Shown here piece after piece: positions 53,111-64,000 of a DNA stretch of 64,000 nt (positions are counted from its first letter, which is position 1; each line of letters starts with the position of its first letter). Below the pieces are notes generated by a model. That model was not told the origin of the DNA and made no database searches. It saw only the letters and a program-made list of their open reading frames with translations. This stretch comes from Lentinus brumalis (lineage: Eukaryota; Basidiomycota; Agaricomycetes; Polyporales; Polyporaceae), in NCBI GenBank assembly GCA_001792895.1, contig MARA01000011.1, forward strand, positions 992,001 through 1,056,000. The letters are read 5' to 3'. Made by a program: the position numbers and the translations under genes.

Positions 53111-53359
53111 GAACCTCGGCACATACAGCCACTGGCACGCCGCAGAACACACCAACTGCCCTTGGCCTCGCCGGCGGAACGCTCAGTCGCTGGACAGCAA
53201 GCTTCCCAAGTTCAAGTCGCCGTTGACGAGATGGACAACGGCACTCGGGTCCTGCATCTCGATGTGTTGTATTTCGGAGAAGCTGCCCTGAACGAGTCGT
53301 CCGCGACGAGCCCGAGCAGCGACAATGCCGACCGTCCTATCTCGCCCACCGACGTCTAG
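53012..53359 (+). CDS. Small protein downstream of minisatellite module
   Basis: Two exons, 53012-53036 and 53097-53359, predict ~95 residues starting MEARRAIAV and ending NADRPISPTDV. No family recognised; the middle is Arg/Gln-rich (PLARRRTHQLPLA), the end acidic. The same first exon and intron layout, with ATG changed to GTC, occurs at 49190-49290, so an ancestral unit was duplicated. It may be longer if spliced onward. Confidence 0.45.
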
Positions 53360-56300
53360 CTCACACATCCGTGCGCGCTGCGTCCCGTACGCTACCCGCA
53401 TCCGCTTCCCGGACTACTACGGCACGTCGAGCCCGTTCAGTGACGACGACTCGGACGACTCGGACACGCCCCTCTCCCCGCCTGAGCAGCGGCACCGCGG
53501 ATCAATACCGCATTCAACAAAGCAGTACGTACATGTTTTCCCTCAATGTATGTGCACAGATTGCTCACTGATTGCTCCCGACGACTCAAGCTACATGCCC
53601 AGTCGAAGCGCGCGCCATGCGTCGATAACCATCCTATGTCGCCCATCGATGTGTCGCGCACGCAGATCCACGCTCTTATGCGTTTGTTTTGTTATGGTGT
53701 TCACCGAGCTCAAGATAGATCATAGAGACTGATGAGTTGAATCGATCAAGCTGTAAGATAGTGCGACCCGGCCAGCTGTACGTATATAGATTTGGGGAGA
53801 GTGACTCCGAAATTTGCGTCGCCGTCGAAGAGAACATGTTCAGCACGGCCGCTGGCCACGAATGCTCCTGCTGCCGCGGGGCAATAGAGGTATCGTTCTG
53901 AACCCACAGCGTGTTCTGAGAAGGATGGTGCCACGACGCGACGCGTTACATGGCGCCGGCGAACGTGTCGCTCTTTGGGGAGTCACCGCAGACAACTGTT
54001 CTGCTTGCCCCACCATCTCCTGGCCTTTCCAGCCATGTTCGCCTACGAGCTCAAGACGCTGCGAAGGCTGGACGTCCGTCATGCCAGTTGTGGTGCCTTG
54101 GGCACTCGATCCATACGTCATTGCGCTGTCTTGGATGCCCGAGTGGCCCCGCTCTCGATCGTTGCACGCTCTCTGGCGACCGTCTCCCACTGCCCGCATA
54201 TTGCTTGCTTTGACTGCCCAGGCAGGGCCCTAGCCCTCCCCGACCGACGCTCGCGCCAGGTGAGTGTTCGTTCCACGTGGACTGTCCTGCCGTTACTGTA
54301 CCTCGACTTGCGATGTATGAGCTGTATGTACTACATGCGGAATACCAACCCTCTCACCTCTGTGCGAGTCTCAGTCTGTCTGAGCACCCACACACATGCA
54401 GGTGAGCTGCACTTTTGGCAGCCGTGCTACTCGCTGTGCAAGCCCGCTCAAGGAGTCACTTCCGTCCAGGAGTCCTCCATCCGAACACTCCGTCCCTCCA
54501 GCCCGACTCTCGGGCTTGGTCTCTCAAGCGGCACGACCTCGGTGCGGCATACGTAAGTCTTCAACCACACGGCTTCTAGCCATAACACTCCGTCCCTCCA
54601 GCCCGACTCTCGGGCTCGGTTTCTCAAGCGGCACGACCTCAGGTGCATCTGTGCTCGGCATACGTGAGTCTTAAATTACACAGCTTTGAGCGGAGGAATG
54701 CCACTTACCGTCAAGTTGCCGTTCAGCACTGGAGGTGATCGCAGTCGTGCTGAACGATGGGCGATGTGGGAGAAGACAGGCAAGGTACGTCCTGCGCGGC
54801 GGCGACGATGACAGCGACAGAGAGGAGAAGAGTGCCAAGCAGACACCGTGGAGTGGATGAGGACAGGTGAGAGCCGGGTCCGGAAGGCAACACCGCGTAG
54901 CCCTGGCACTTACTATACGCCTTCACCGCAGGAAAAGCACCGCGCGTAGTACAGTCGCCTGCCAACGAGTACTCCGCTGCGCGCATGCATGTTCGGCCCA
55001 GAGAGGGCACCCCGTTGCTCGTCGCTCAGTGCCGGCTGCCCCGACGCCAGCACGCACCTGGTGGCCACCGTGCCAGCTCTGACCGAACGTACGAGGGCAT
55101 CCATTTTGGTCTCGACGAAGCGCGTGCAACCCTTGTCCAAGCTGCGACTCGTGCGAGCCATACTTGTGTGGCCTCCCTTGCCTTCGCATCTAGCACAAGA
55201 GGACAACGCACTACCGTACAGTCCCCCCTTTCTAACGCTAGACACCGAACGCAGGCTCGAGCAACGTGCGGAAGGTTTGTCTGAGGTCCATCTCGCCGGC
55301 CCCGAACGAGGACTCAGATCGCAAGCAGCGCGTCGGCGCGACGGTGTCTTGACTCGCAAGCCTCAAGGAAACCAGATGTGCGGCCTCGTCGGCGACAGCG
55401 TTGCGCGGTGCAGCCGGCCGATGCTCAAAGCTGCGAACGCGGGGGTCAGTGCGCCCCTGCGGTGTCCGGATCATAGGTCGATGCTCACGCTCTCGCTGCG
55501 GCATTGCAGCAAGTCCTGCGGCCTTGCTGGGGAAGAGCATGAGGCTGGAGGATGCAGAGGCTGACCATACACGAAGACACCCGCCAGTCATGCCGTCCGC
55601 TCGAGCGTCGACCGCGCACAGGTACCGGCTCACGCCGGCCTGGAACCTGATGAATCAGAGCTTGGAATTGAGGCTCTGGATCGGGATTCGCACGTCAGAC
55701 GTCGGGCGCAACGAGCAATACGGTGCCCACTGCGCACACTCCAAGATGCACGCTGGCCCGCCTGCGTCGAGTCGCATGAGGCTCGGAGTATCCGAGTTCT
55801 CGTGGACCGTACGTACCTCTTTATGTGCGTGTCGGACCTCGCTGCGCTCATACCAACGGAACTCACGCACACGGACAGGAGAAGTGTCCCGGCCGAGCCA
55901 GCTTGCCGGACACGGACAGGTCATACGAGACATGGGGCTGAGTATGAAACACACCAACAGCCGCAGACGGCAAGCAGACCCAGACCGACGACCCGCCTCC
56001 AAGCTCCCGGGATACTCGAGTCCGGGAGACTAACGGCAGGTACAGCGTAATCTGGAGTGCACGGCGATAGTTGTCGGTGCAGCGTCTGCGCAACACCAGA
56101 TTCAAGTTCGTGTTCCATTGCATCTGACACACACTCCGCACTCGAAATCAAGCCGGGGCTCGTCTCGCTTCACTCCGACATGCTTGGGCACTGCGGGCAG
56201 TTACGGTTGTGGCTCTCGCTCTTCATGGTAAGCTTCTAGTGCATAACGAATGGGTAAGCACTATGTCCACATACCTGACGTCGTTTGGCCGGACTGACAT

Positions 56301-56760
56301 CCTCCGCAGTTGTGCAGTTCGAAGCGCGTTTGATTCACGCGTGAGATCCATCACAAGCTGTATCCTGCATTGCACCGCAGGGGCAGGCGGTGACGTACAG
56401 AAGTCCTACCGCATGTGCGGGGCCGCTGTAACTTGGAGGACAGCATCTGGCACGTCGTCACAAGTGAAGTTAGCGTCATATAAGAGTGATACAAAGATAT
56501 TGTGGTACGAAGATATCATTCCGAACTTAGGATGCGTGCACGGTGAAGGAGGGCAAGGGCACACCACACTTCCGGGAGGACTCCATGGACTTGCACAAAA
56601 AGCTGGCAGAGCCGCGATGCGGGAAGAGAAAGGGAGGAGGAAGAGCCCGTGGTGCAGAGTGAGGGCAAGAACACCCCTGTATGGAAGTGCCCAGCGTGCA
56701 GCGTGTATGAACATGATGGCACAGAGAGGTATGTCATATTCAGCGTGTTAGGTTACAGAC
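53360..56760. other. Gene-poor stretch with a 60 bp direct repeat
   Basis: Many overlapping short frames on both strands, none with a domain or a convincing exon chain. A direct repeat of ~60 bp (CACTCCGTCCCTCCAGCCCG continuing to GCGGCACGACCTC) is found at 54488-54540 and 54585-54640. Decayed genes are possible but cannot be supported. Confidence 0.45.
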
Positions 56761-56763
56761 ATT

Positions 56764-57680
56764 TCATTCACGCGAACGTTGCAGCCAAGCTCCCAATGTG
56801 CTCACGGGCCCGACTGCGTCAGCACCCCATTCCGACCACAAGGGACGAGCAAATGTGCCCTCAGGCACCGGTAGACCATCCAATGCCTCCCCAAACTCCA
56901 ATTCCGACCCGCAGTCCCAGTCCGCTTCACTGGACTCGATTTCTGCGGGCTCAGGCGGGTACCAGTCCCAGCGGCCCATCCACCATGGATGGTCGAAGAC
57001 GTCGTCCTGGCATGAGAGTCAGCAATGCAACGTACCATGAGCACATCGCCGAAGTATGTCCACTCTCACCGGAAGGTTCGCCTTGCCCCAGGAGGCCAAC
57101 GCGGAGACTCGTGCGTCCTCGGTTACATCCTGATCCTCGATGATCTCCCATACGTATGCGGCAAATAGATGCCAGTGGGTCTCCACCACAACCTCGTCGG
57201 CCGGGCAGTGCCGTGCTCCGAAGTACGCCAGAATTGCGCGCAGCTCCGCGAAAGACTCTTCATGTGTTGCCTGCAGCTGCCCAAGGTCGATATCCATCGG
57301 CAGATATCGCTTCCACGGCCTACATTCGCAGCGGCGAGTAGGGAACGGCAGCTGTGGGAGACCACTTAGGGGCCAACTTGTACGAAGGACCAAAAAACTC
57401 ACGCAGATGATCTTTTCGTCAACCGCGCATTCAGCCCCGGCGGCGTAGTGTAGGTGCACCTTGATAGTGAGGCGGGGAAGATGGCCGACTCCCGAGTTTT
57501 CCGCGCCGTCCACAAGGCGAATGAAGCCGTAGCCTCGTGCCCCAAGGACAGGCAAATCCCAAGGGGAAGGAGGGATCGGCTCTCCCCATGGCGTCATGTT
57601 CTCTGGCACTTGAAGGTGCTCTGCCAACGGCGTCGTGTCCACCTCAACAGGCTCTCCCCATGGAATCATGTTGACTTGAA
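56764..57680 (-). CDS. Unknown ~230-residue protein of the giant element
   Basis: No family recognised. Minus-strand exons about 57680-57407, 57356-57075 and 57010-56764 keep one frame with good GT-AG sites. Features: MIPWGEPVEVDTTPLAEHLQ with a second PENMTPWGEPIPP copy, LPVLGARGYGFIRLVDG, LPRLTIKVHLHYAAGAE; then AELRAILAYFGARHCPADEV and HLFAAYVWEIIEDQDV; and an acidic Trp-rich end (WWMGRWDWYPPEPAEIESSE). An upstream extension to 57939 is open but unlike protein. It sits between the gene-poor stretch and the large HECT-like gene, same strand as the latter. Confidence 0.55.
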
Positions 57681-57699
57681 CGATGGATGGTGATACAGT

Positions 57700-58091
57700 G
57701 CGAGTGAGAATGAGGAGTGAGCAGTAAGTGAGTGAAATAGAACAGGAGTGATCAGGCGCCCTCGAACGCGGCGAGTGCCACCCTGTGTGCCGCCTGCGGT
57801 GGCGATCGCGACACCAGCCCTGATGTGCTTTGCACCGTAAGACAATGAGCATCAAGGACATAAGGCCCAGTTTGTTAGATAGGTTTGCGCTCACAGGAGA
57901 GTGCGCTCGTATTATTGACAGGCTGATAACGATGCTCACGCTACAGCCAAAGTAATTGTATAAGTATGTACTGCCGAGATGGATGAGACAGACAAATTTT
58001 TGGGGTGGGATGACAGGCCTACGAAGACTACGCCTGAAGAGAGACGCGGGTGCGACTCATTTTAGTAAGGTAAGGACATTAGATGGCGACA
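57700..58091. other. Intergenic, no gene seen
   Basis: About 390 bp between the unknown minus-strand gene and the end of the HECT-like gene. It is less GC-rich than its neighbours and has no supportable frame. Confidence 0.45.
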
Positions 58092-61000
58092 CTATGCCTG
58101 ATTGTAATCGTCAGGATTGAGCAAGGCACCATGCATCCACGACTGAAACTGATTCCAGGGTTTACCCTCGTCCAGCAGGTTTCGTAAACCATCATCGACG
58201 GTCACGGCACATTCATAGAAGCAGGCGTGAATGTCAAGCTATGCGTCGATGCGTCAGACATTGAGATAGATCAAACCTGAAATGGTACACACCGGAGCTG
58301 GGATGGGGTTGACGGCACGGCCGCCCTTGCGGTCGCGAACACCGGTGTGGATGAAGGTAATCTGCGCAGAGGAAATGAGAGCGATGACAACGCGCGACCA
58401 GATAGGAAGCTCACCTTGATCTTCAGGTGCGATTCAATTGGCTTGAGGTCACTGCCCGACATCATGGTGAGGAAGAGGCGGGCACGAAGGAGAGCATTCC
58501 CGGCCTGCTCCTGCCATTCGTCGCCGACCATCTGCTTGATGATACGGGTATCAGGATGACCTGGCTGGCGAATGTAATGTTCTAACGCAAGCATGAAGTC
58601 AGCTTCGTAGGTCGTATCCCAAACGGAATCCGCCAAGCCCAATGTTGCCGGCTTCTGGTGACCGGGCTCGGATTTGCCATCATCTGAACTTGACAGGAAC
58701 GTGAGATCAACTTGGGAATGATCAACCCCGCTCTCAGGTTTGAGGAGGGCGAGGAGGTCGTCCACGTCGTCGAGCCGTTGGTTGCACATCGCAGCCAGGT
58801 AATCCCGCTCCCGGCCCAGAAAGGTCTGCCACATGCGGTGTCAGCGGCGACTAAAATAGCAGTCAAAGGGAAGAGAAGTGTACCAGGACAACATCCGAAC
58901 GTTTTGCATGCACCGCAAAGAAGCCGCAAGCAAATGCCGCCAAGTCATACTCATCCTTCAGCTTGCCATGGCCGAGGACCATGTGAGAGACGAGAGTCTG
59001 TTCGATCACTTGCAAGTCTTCGTGCTGCAGCGCATGGGTCCCGTAGTACACGGGCTGACAACGTTGAAGGTCAGTCAGCCATTGTTAACACGTCCAGGTA
59101 CGTGCGACGTACGTTGATGTCCGCCTCAATGAGAACGTTGTACAAAAGATCATCACCGGATGTGGGCAGCGCAGATGTAGTGTCAAAATGGATCCAAGGC
59201 TGAAGCGCATCCCACATTCCAGGATCCATGCTACGCATGAACATCTTATCAATGCTCAGCGGGCCACGTAACACCCTCATAAGTAGGAATGGAGAGATCG
59301 GGTCAGGGCCGACGAGAACGACTACCGGGTGGAGAAGAGAAAAGAAGCCCGCGGTGCGCAACGCACAATCGCGTTCCACCCTGACGCCTCTCTTGAGGAA
59401 CCACTGGATTGTCTGGAAACGCCCGCGAGGCTGCCAGTACTGCGCGTCGCTCACCAGAAACTTGATAGCTTGGCGGACGACCGCGCGAATAGGACTGTCT
59501 CCGAGGGCGCACGAGCTGAAGAGCGTTCATAGGTAAATGTTAGCCCATGCCGGTATCAGGATGCCTGTAGATGCTTACACTTCAATGTCCAGATGGCGAG
59601 CATGGCGCAGAACCTCGACGAGTGGGACAAGACGGCACGCAGCACTGTGTACGGGAAATGCGCGGGCAAAATCCAGCGCAAATCGCTCGTGAAGCTCAGG
59701 CGTGATGCCGCCACTGCCAAGGTCGAGCGGAGCAGTCATGAACCACCAATTGACGAGGAAGATAAGTATCTGGGCGGCCTGCTTCGTGTCCTTCGCTTGA
59801 ATAGAGGGCCGTAGGTCGTCTGCATCAGCGTTCGGAGACGGCGGTGGGAGAGCGGAGATGACACGATCAGCCCAGGCCGAAAGCTCGAATCTCTTGACTT
59901 CACGCAAGGGCACGCTGAAGACATTGTCACCCTGTGATTGCCCGTCCACATGTCAACAGCAGCTGCCAGTGATGACGCAACAGTACTCACGACGCGAGCG
60001 GGTGTAGAAGCCGCAGCAGGTGGGTGGTGTTGGCCGATCGGTTCAGCGACCTCCTCCACTCGACGACGATTGCTTGGAGGGCCAGACAGCGCTGGAGAAA
60101 CCTGGGAAGTCATTGGGTGAACACGTCAGTCAAGATCATCCTGCCCCTAAGAAAACACGTACCTCAGGCGATGCCCGCTCACTATGAGTTCGCCGCTGAG
60201 AACTGGAGGCCCTCGAACTTGACGCTGGTGGTGCCGACATAAGCTGAACATGATCTGAGTTGACTGGCGACCGGCTAGCCTCTTCAGTGTCCTCTTGAGT
60301 ATCCTCCTGATTTGAAGCGACGGCGGTGCGGTTGCGCCGCCGTGATGAGCGTCTGCGCTCTCCAGGCGGAGGAACATACGCGGTCATACGGGCAGTCTGT
60401 CTCCGCCTGGGGCGCGTCTGCCACAATAAGATGTCAACAGCGGTGAGTGGTGTAACACGTCGCACGACTTACTGTGGGGGCTGGAGGCGAATCAGCGGAA
60501 GCCGCGGATGGACCGGACACCAGCGGTTGCACCACAGTCCCGTCTACTATGACGTGCAAAGGTCCTGGCAGGGACAAGGGAGGTGGCTCGGACGTACTCG
60601 AGGGGCCCGTGCCAGAATGATGCAACCATGGGCCGAAAGGAGACTGCGGTGATGGGGAATCCGGGGCCATCATGGCTGCTTCTAACCACTCGCTCTGCTC
60701 ACGAAGACGTGCAGTAGTGGCAATGGGGGCGTGACGGCGACGGGCGACATGATGGCGACAGGCGGCACAACGGCGATGGGCGAAGCAATGGCCGCGGGGG
60801 CAGCAGTGCCTATAGGTGAGCCAATGGCGACAGGCGGGCTGACCCGGACAGTCGAACGTGCTGAGCTGCCCTCAGCGACGGGGTCGGGTGAGTTGTTACC
60901 AGAGGCAAGCGCAAGCGAATCCGCGGGAGCCATTGTGGCGGGCAGCGGGCTCGGGCATCCCTTGCCGCACGAGGCAGGCATGCCTGGGAGTAGCACGGGG

Positions 61001-62609
61001 GAGAGGAGATGCTGCGGGAAGCAGGCATGGGGACGTTCGCGGTGGGAGATGGTGAGATAGTCGTCGAGCCCTGCCGCCTCCCCCACGTATGCTGAGTGAT
61101 TCTCGAGAGGAGCTTGCAAGTCACCGAACCGAGGAGCTGTGACCACGATTAGTTACAACATAGGAGCGTAGATGAAGGCCAGACTCACCAATGCGTAGGA
61201 ACGGCAAATGCATTAGCTCCTGACCGACGGGGCAGGAGATACTCGTGAGCGGAGGCCTTTTGCCGGTCAGCCCTGCATAAGTGTATTGGAGCTCGTTGAA
61301 GCTGTCGTACGGGCTATGAATTTTGGTGAAGATGTCTTTGACGGTACCGGCTAGAAGGACAAACGGCAGGTGCTGTGGGGCCTCCCAGGGAATTGCGGGA
61401 TTGTAGCCGGGCAGACGGATGCCGCGGGACTCAAGCTGGTTGACGACCTGCTCACCGAGCGATCGGAAGACTGAACCAGTGCGGGACAGGTCGACCGTGA
61501 AGACGAGGCCCCAATGCATGAGTGACGTCACGACTTTGGTGAAGTCTTCTTGAGTGAACGCCATAGCCTTGCCGGGATACTTGCCTCGCCCGAGAGCAGG
61601 ATGCTAGAAGAATGTTAGCATGAAGGGACGGCATTATCAGGGCAGACGGTTACTCACTACGAATGGGAGGCAGCACACAGCTACCTTCGCCAGGTTCGCG
61701 CCGGACATGGTGGGCGCCGTACAGGCAGACGAACCAGCTACAGGCTGCGGATGCAGCTGCAGAACGGGCAAGGAGGTGCCAGCTGGTGGGGCTGGCGAAG
61801 GGACGACCGTGGTGCGGGATCGAGACGCATTGTTCGAACGCGGCGCGCTCGCATCTGCGCGATGACGTAGAATCGCCGCATTGCGAATGTCGCTCGTGGA
61901 GCCCTCGTCATGCGGACGGACAGCCGTGTAGGCGGAGACGGGAGGGGCGAGTGGGACGCTCGGTGGCAAGCTGGAACGCAGCGCCGGCCCAGACGGCGCA
62001 GACAGGGGAGCAAGGACCGTGGCCAGGGCGGGATGGGTCATGCTGAATTGCGGCGGAGCGGCGGAAGACAGGGACGGGCTGCAAAAATGTGAACAACTCG
62101 CGGTGAGGGAGATCGATAGGAGATGACATACATTGAAGCTGTCGAAGAGGCCGCAGGGGCATGCGCGCGCAACGCACGCCCACAGACACAGAGGGTCGTT
62201 GGACCCCAGCGGTCGCGCGGCTCCAGCTACGAGGAATGAGTAAAATGGCCAACGAGCCCGCAGAGACTTGGGCGTACCGCGAAAAATCCCCCGCACCCAC
62301 TGACCTCACATCCGCCACGCGATGTCTCCATGTTGCTGGACTGGTGTTGAAACCAGGGGTGCTCGCACTGGTGACACTGCTCATCAGGGCGAAGAGCAGT
62401 CTGGAAATGAGGGGAAGGCGAGGGAGGTAAGTCATGAGGAGCGGGAGGCGGCGACGGACAACCATAAAAAAACTCACCTGCCGCTCGAGGTTGTTGTCCG
62501 TGACCGCAAAGTACGCGCAAGGCCCGTGAGGGTCCGTCCGGCACTCCAGACTGTGGCAAACACCACGGGCAGGACACATGCCCAACATCGGGGGAGTAAA
62601 CGCAGCCAT
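58092..62609 (-). CDS. Large HECT-like ubiquitin ligase-type protein
   Basis: Resembles a group of Agaricomycetes HECT-like proteins. Start 62609: MAAFTPPMLGMCPARG, then an N-terminal zinc-binding block (CHSLECRTDPHGPCAYF; QCHQCEHPWFQHQ; GGCEVSGCGGFF). A low-complexity Pro/Ser/Ala region follows, then a folded domain (LMHWGLVFTVDLSRTGSVF, LPFVLLAGTVKDIFTKIHSP) near 61560-61200, and another linker with Pro/Ala/Val repeats. The HECT-like part: VGPDPISPFLLMRVLRGPLS near 59290 and MDPGMWDALQPWI (compare G..P.SP.LL and DP...L..W of HECT N-lobes). Then LLRARLFLTMMSGSDLKP and a last exon with HACFYECAVTVDDGLRNLL, the Cys in the HTCF-like position. Stop at 58092. At least eight short introns; some boundaries are approximate. 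Ligase activity is inferred. Confidence 0.6.
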
Positions 62610-62929
62610 GGGCGGTGGTACGAGATGACTGAATTGGCGAAGTAGGAGGTCGTGGGGAGGTGAATGGAGGATGAAGGGCAAAGACAAACACGAACCTGGT
62701 GCCGCCTCCCAGCGAAAGCGCCTGGGCCTTCGGACTTGCATCGGCTTGACAGGTCCGGGTTATAATTGTAGAGCTGTCATGGATAGAGCATTGAGCCGTG
62801 TGGATGGACGGCGAAACGGTCTTGGCGGCGAGAGTGGTGGTTGAACGAAACACGGTGGCTGTGTCCGAGGGAGAGAGAAACACTAAACGCTTGATTCTCA
62901 GGCACACGCGAGCGCCTGGGGCGAGAAAT

Positions 62930-63199
62930 CTCGCGAGACACCTTTCGTTGCAAAGCTCTGCAAGCAGGCGGCACGGCAGCGCAAGCCGGTGCAAAGAGGA
63001 CCGTAAGGTGCGGTTTGGTGGCGTTGGAGGACTTCCCCTCTGAGGGGTGCTGCAAAGGGGCTGCAAAACACTGCAATGGGACGCAATCTGGATGCAAATG
63101 TAGGCAAATCACGGCAAATCATAGCAATTCTCCGCATGCGGTCGCAAGCGAGGGCAAACATCCAAGTCATTTTATATTGTCCTATAACCCTCGTCATAC
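62930..63199 (-). repeat. Right end of the giant element with CTGCAA array
   Basis: CTGCAA/TTGCAA/GGCAAAT words crowd 62945-63140 in the orientation opposite to the TTGCAG array at the left end. The inverted terminus CGTCATAC ends at 63199, followed by CCTG. Confidence 0.75.
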
Positions 63200-63203
63200 C
63201 CTG

Positions 63204-64000
63204 GGGCTTCTTGTTTGCGTCGTGTATGGATGCGGCAATCTGCCGCTTGGGACACGACTGTTCGGCGAGGTCCGCATAGGGTCGCTTATTGGAAGAGGGA
63301 CTGGTAGAGTTGACAAGGACATCAGCAAGCTGCTTCTGCGGAGGGATGCGCTTGCCGGCACTGTCGCGCAACCCGCTTGCAATCTCTTCCTGGAGCACCT
63401 TCGCGCGATGTTTCGCCTGGCGCTCGTTCTGTGACGCCTTCTGCTTCTCTTCCGCACGCCGCGCCAACTCGGCCTCATACTCCGCCGTCTCCTCCAGGTT
63501 AGCGTGAGCCTGCTCAGTCGCCCTGTTGACCTGGTGCACCTTCTGCTCGGGCGTAGCCTTAGTTGGGAAGTACTTGAGCATCGCTACTTCTGCACCCTTC
63601 GCACTCTTCTCGAAAGCGCGACGAATGGCTGATGGCATGGAGACCTTCGAGTGCTTGCCAGTTTGGGCGGTAGATGTCGATGATAAGGGGGGATTAGGGG
63701 AAGAAGTCGTTGCAGAAGGAGGATCAATGCGTGGAGCGTTCGAGACTGACGACTACGAAGCTGACTTCACAGAGCGGCGGCCGAAGAAGGATGCAATCGA
63801 CTTCAAACTCTGGCGCTTTGAAGGGCGCACTGGCGGCGGCACCGCACTCGAAGCAAGTCCGCCTTGTGAGGTGACTGCGTCCACATCCATTGCGTCTCCA
63901 GATAATGACACGGATGACATAGACTCGTTGCTATCGTACGACATCTGGGACGAAGGCGGCCGAGACGAGGGCGGCTGGGAATCTGCGTATTCGGACAGTG
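63204..64000 (-). pseudogene. Older interrupted gene, N-terminal portion (runs off the right edge)
   Basis: Minus strand, entering from beyond 64000. Ser/Asp-rich start region (MSYDSNESMSSVSLSG at 63944), basic SKRQSLKSIASFFGRRSV, then a TAG at 63753-63755 directly followed by coherent sequence (SSVSNAPRIDPPSATTSS), so a nonsense change. Continues through a charged helical region (LARRAEEKQKASQNERQAKH) and QKQLADVLVN to DANKKPQ at 63204. The frame resumes at 37492. The giant element inserted here. Possibly the N-terminal part of a transposase; family unresolved. Confidence 0.55.

Larger units (their letters stand above)
37497..63199 (+). mobile_element. 25.7 kb giant DNA element with integrase-like transposase and cargo
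   Basis: Ends GTATGACGCGGTTTACTGG (left) and the inverse of GTATGACGAGGGTTATAGG (right) are inverted repeats that match at most of the first ~27 positions. They are flanked by a 4 bp duplication CCTG (37493-37496 and 63200-63203). Removing the element plus one CCTG restores an open frame of the surrounding gene. Both ends have several hundred bases rich in TTGCAG words pointing inward. Contents: DDE integrase-like gene, two HECT-like genes, Zn-cluster gene, TET/JBP dioxygenase, small helical gene, several unknown genes and captured host genes. A 4 bp duplication with an integrase-type DDE recalls Ginger-like elements, but I cannot assign a superfamily. Confidence 0.85.

Noticed and set aside
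54913..55633. Overlapping long frames on both strands at 54.9-55.6 kb
   Set aside because: High GC keeps both strands open; composition is Arg/Ala/Ser-rich in each and no frame shows a family motif.
62227..63066. 279-residue open frame on the minus strand overlapping the start of the HECT-like gene
   Set aside because: Proline/Arg-rich shadow frame crossing introns of the HECT-like gene and the terminal array; no domain.
37497..63199. Idea that the right-hand element is a second KDZ transposon because of the TET/JBP gene
   Set aside because: No KDZ core (YDIACQW-type) or CxC2 cluster is present inside, and its 4 bp duplication and ends differ from those of the KDZ element here.
1..64000. 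CRISPR arrays, rRNA, tRNA genes and bacterial-type operons
   Set aside because: The repeats seen are tandem satellites or transposon ends without spacers; no tRNA cloverleaf or rRNA segment was noticed, and introns show the DNA is eukaryotic.

Overview
This 64 kb window is nuclear DNA of a basidiomycete mushroom-forming fungus (Agaricomycetes; a polypore-like lineage is a reasonable guess). The signs are GC-rich sequence, genes cut by many 45-65 nt GT-AG introns, a basidiomycete-style NACHT gene, and Plavaka, KDZ and hAT transposons together with a TET/JBP-type dioxygenase. Apart from a NACHT-type NLR gene at the left (2539-5144), almost everything is nested mobile DNA.

Left half, a four-layer nest worked out from target-site duplications and from reading frames that rejoin in frame: a Ty3/Gypsy chromovirus (5788-37073; truncated 5' LTR, complete 3' LTR) is interrupted inside gag by a hAT element (7154-32400; TSD TTCGCACA). 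The hAT transposase gene is interrupted by a ~20 kb KDZ element (8722-28938; TSD TGTCCTC(C); ~0.5 kb TIRs). The KDZ transposase gene is interrupted by a Plavaka element (12625-19771; TIR CATCAGGAAAAA; TSD AA/TT). Decay follows nesting order: the Gypsy, hAT and KDZ transposase/polyprotein genes carry stops or frameshifts, while the Plavaka transposase is open throughout. KDZ also carries a viroplasmin (RNase H1 N-terminal) gene, an AT-hook-like gene and a small helical-protein gene. Plavaka carries a DUF6532-like gene and a coiled-coil gene.

Right half: one 25.7 kb element (37497-63199; TIR GTATGACG..., 4 bp TSD CCTG) sits in frame inside an older decayed gene on the minus strand (63204 to the right edge, continuing at 37074-37492). 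Its apparent transposase is an integrase-like DDE protein (38319-40125). It also encodes a HECT-like C-lobe protein, a Zn-cluster/coiled-coil protein, a long unknown protein, a small helical protein related to the one in KDZ, a TET/JBP-type 2OG-Fe(II) dioxygenase, an unknown ~230 aa protein and a large HECT-like protein. Between two diverged ~1.1 kb minisatellite modules it carries an intact multi-exon mitochondrial 2-oxodicarboxylate carrier gene and the heme-binding end of a cytochrome P450, which look like captured host cargo. The proposed logic is a large transposon with its own DNA-demethylating and ubiquitin-ligase-like enzymes plus a metabolic passenger gene.

All exon boundaries were read by eye from GT-AG signals and frame continuity; family names rest on recognised motifs, not on database searches.
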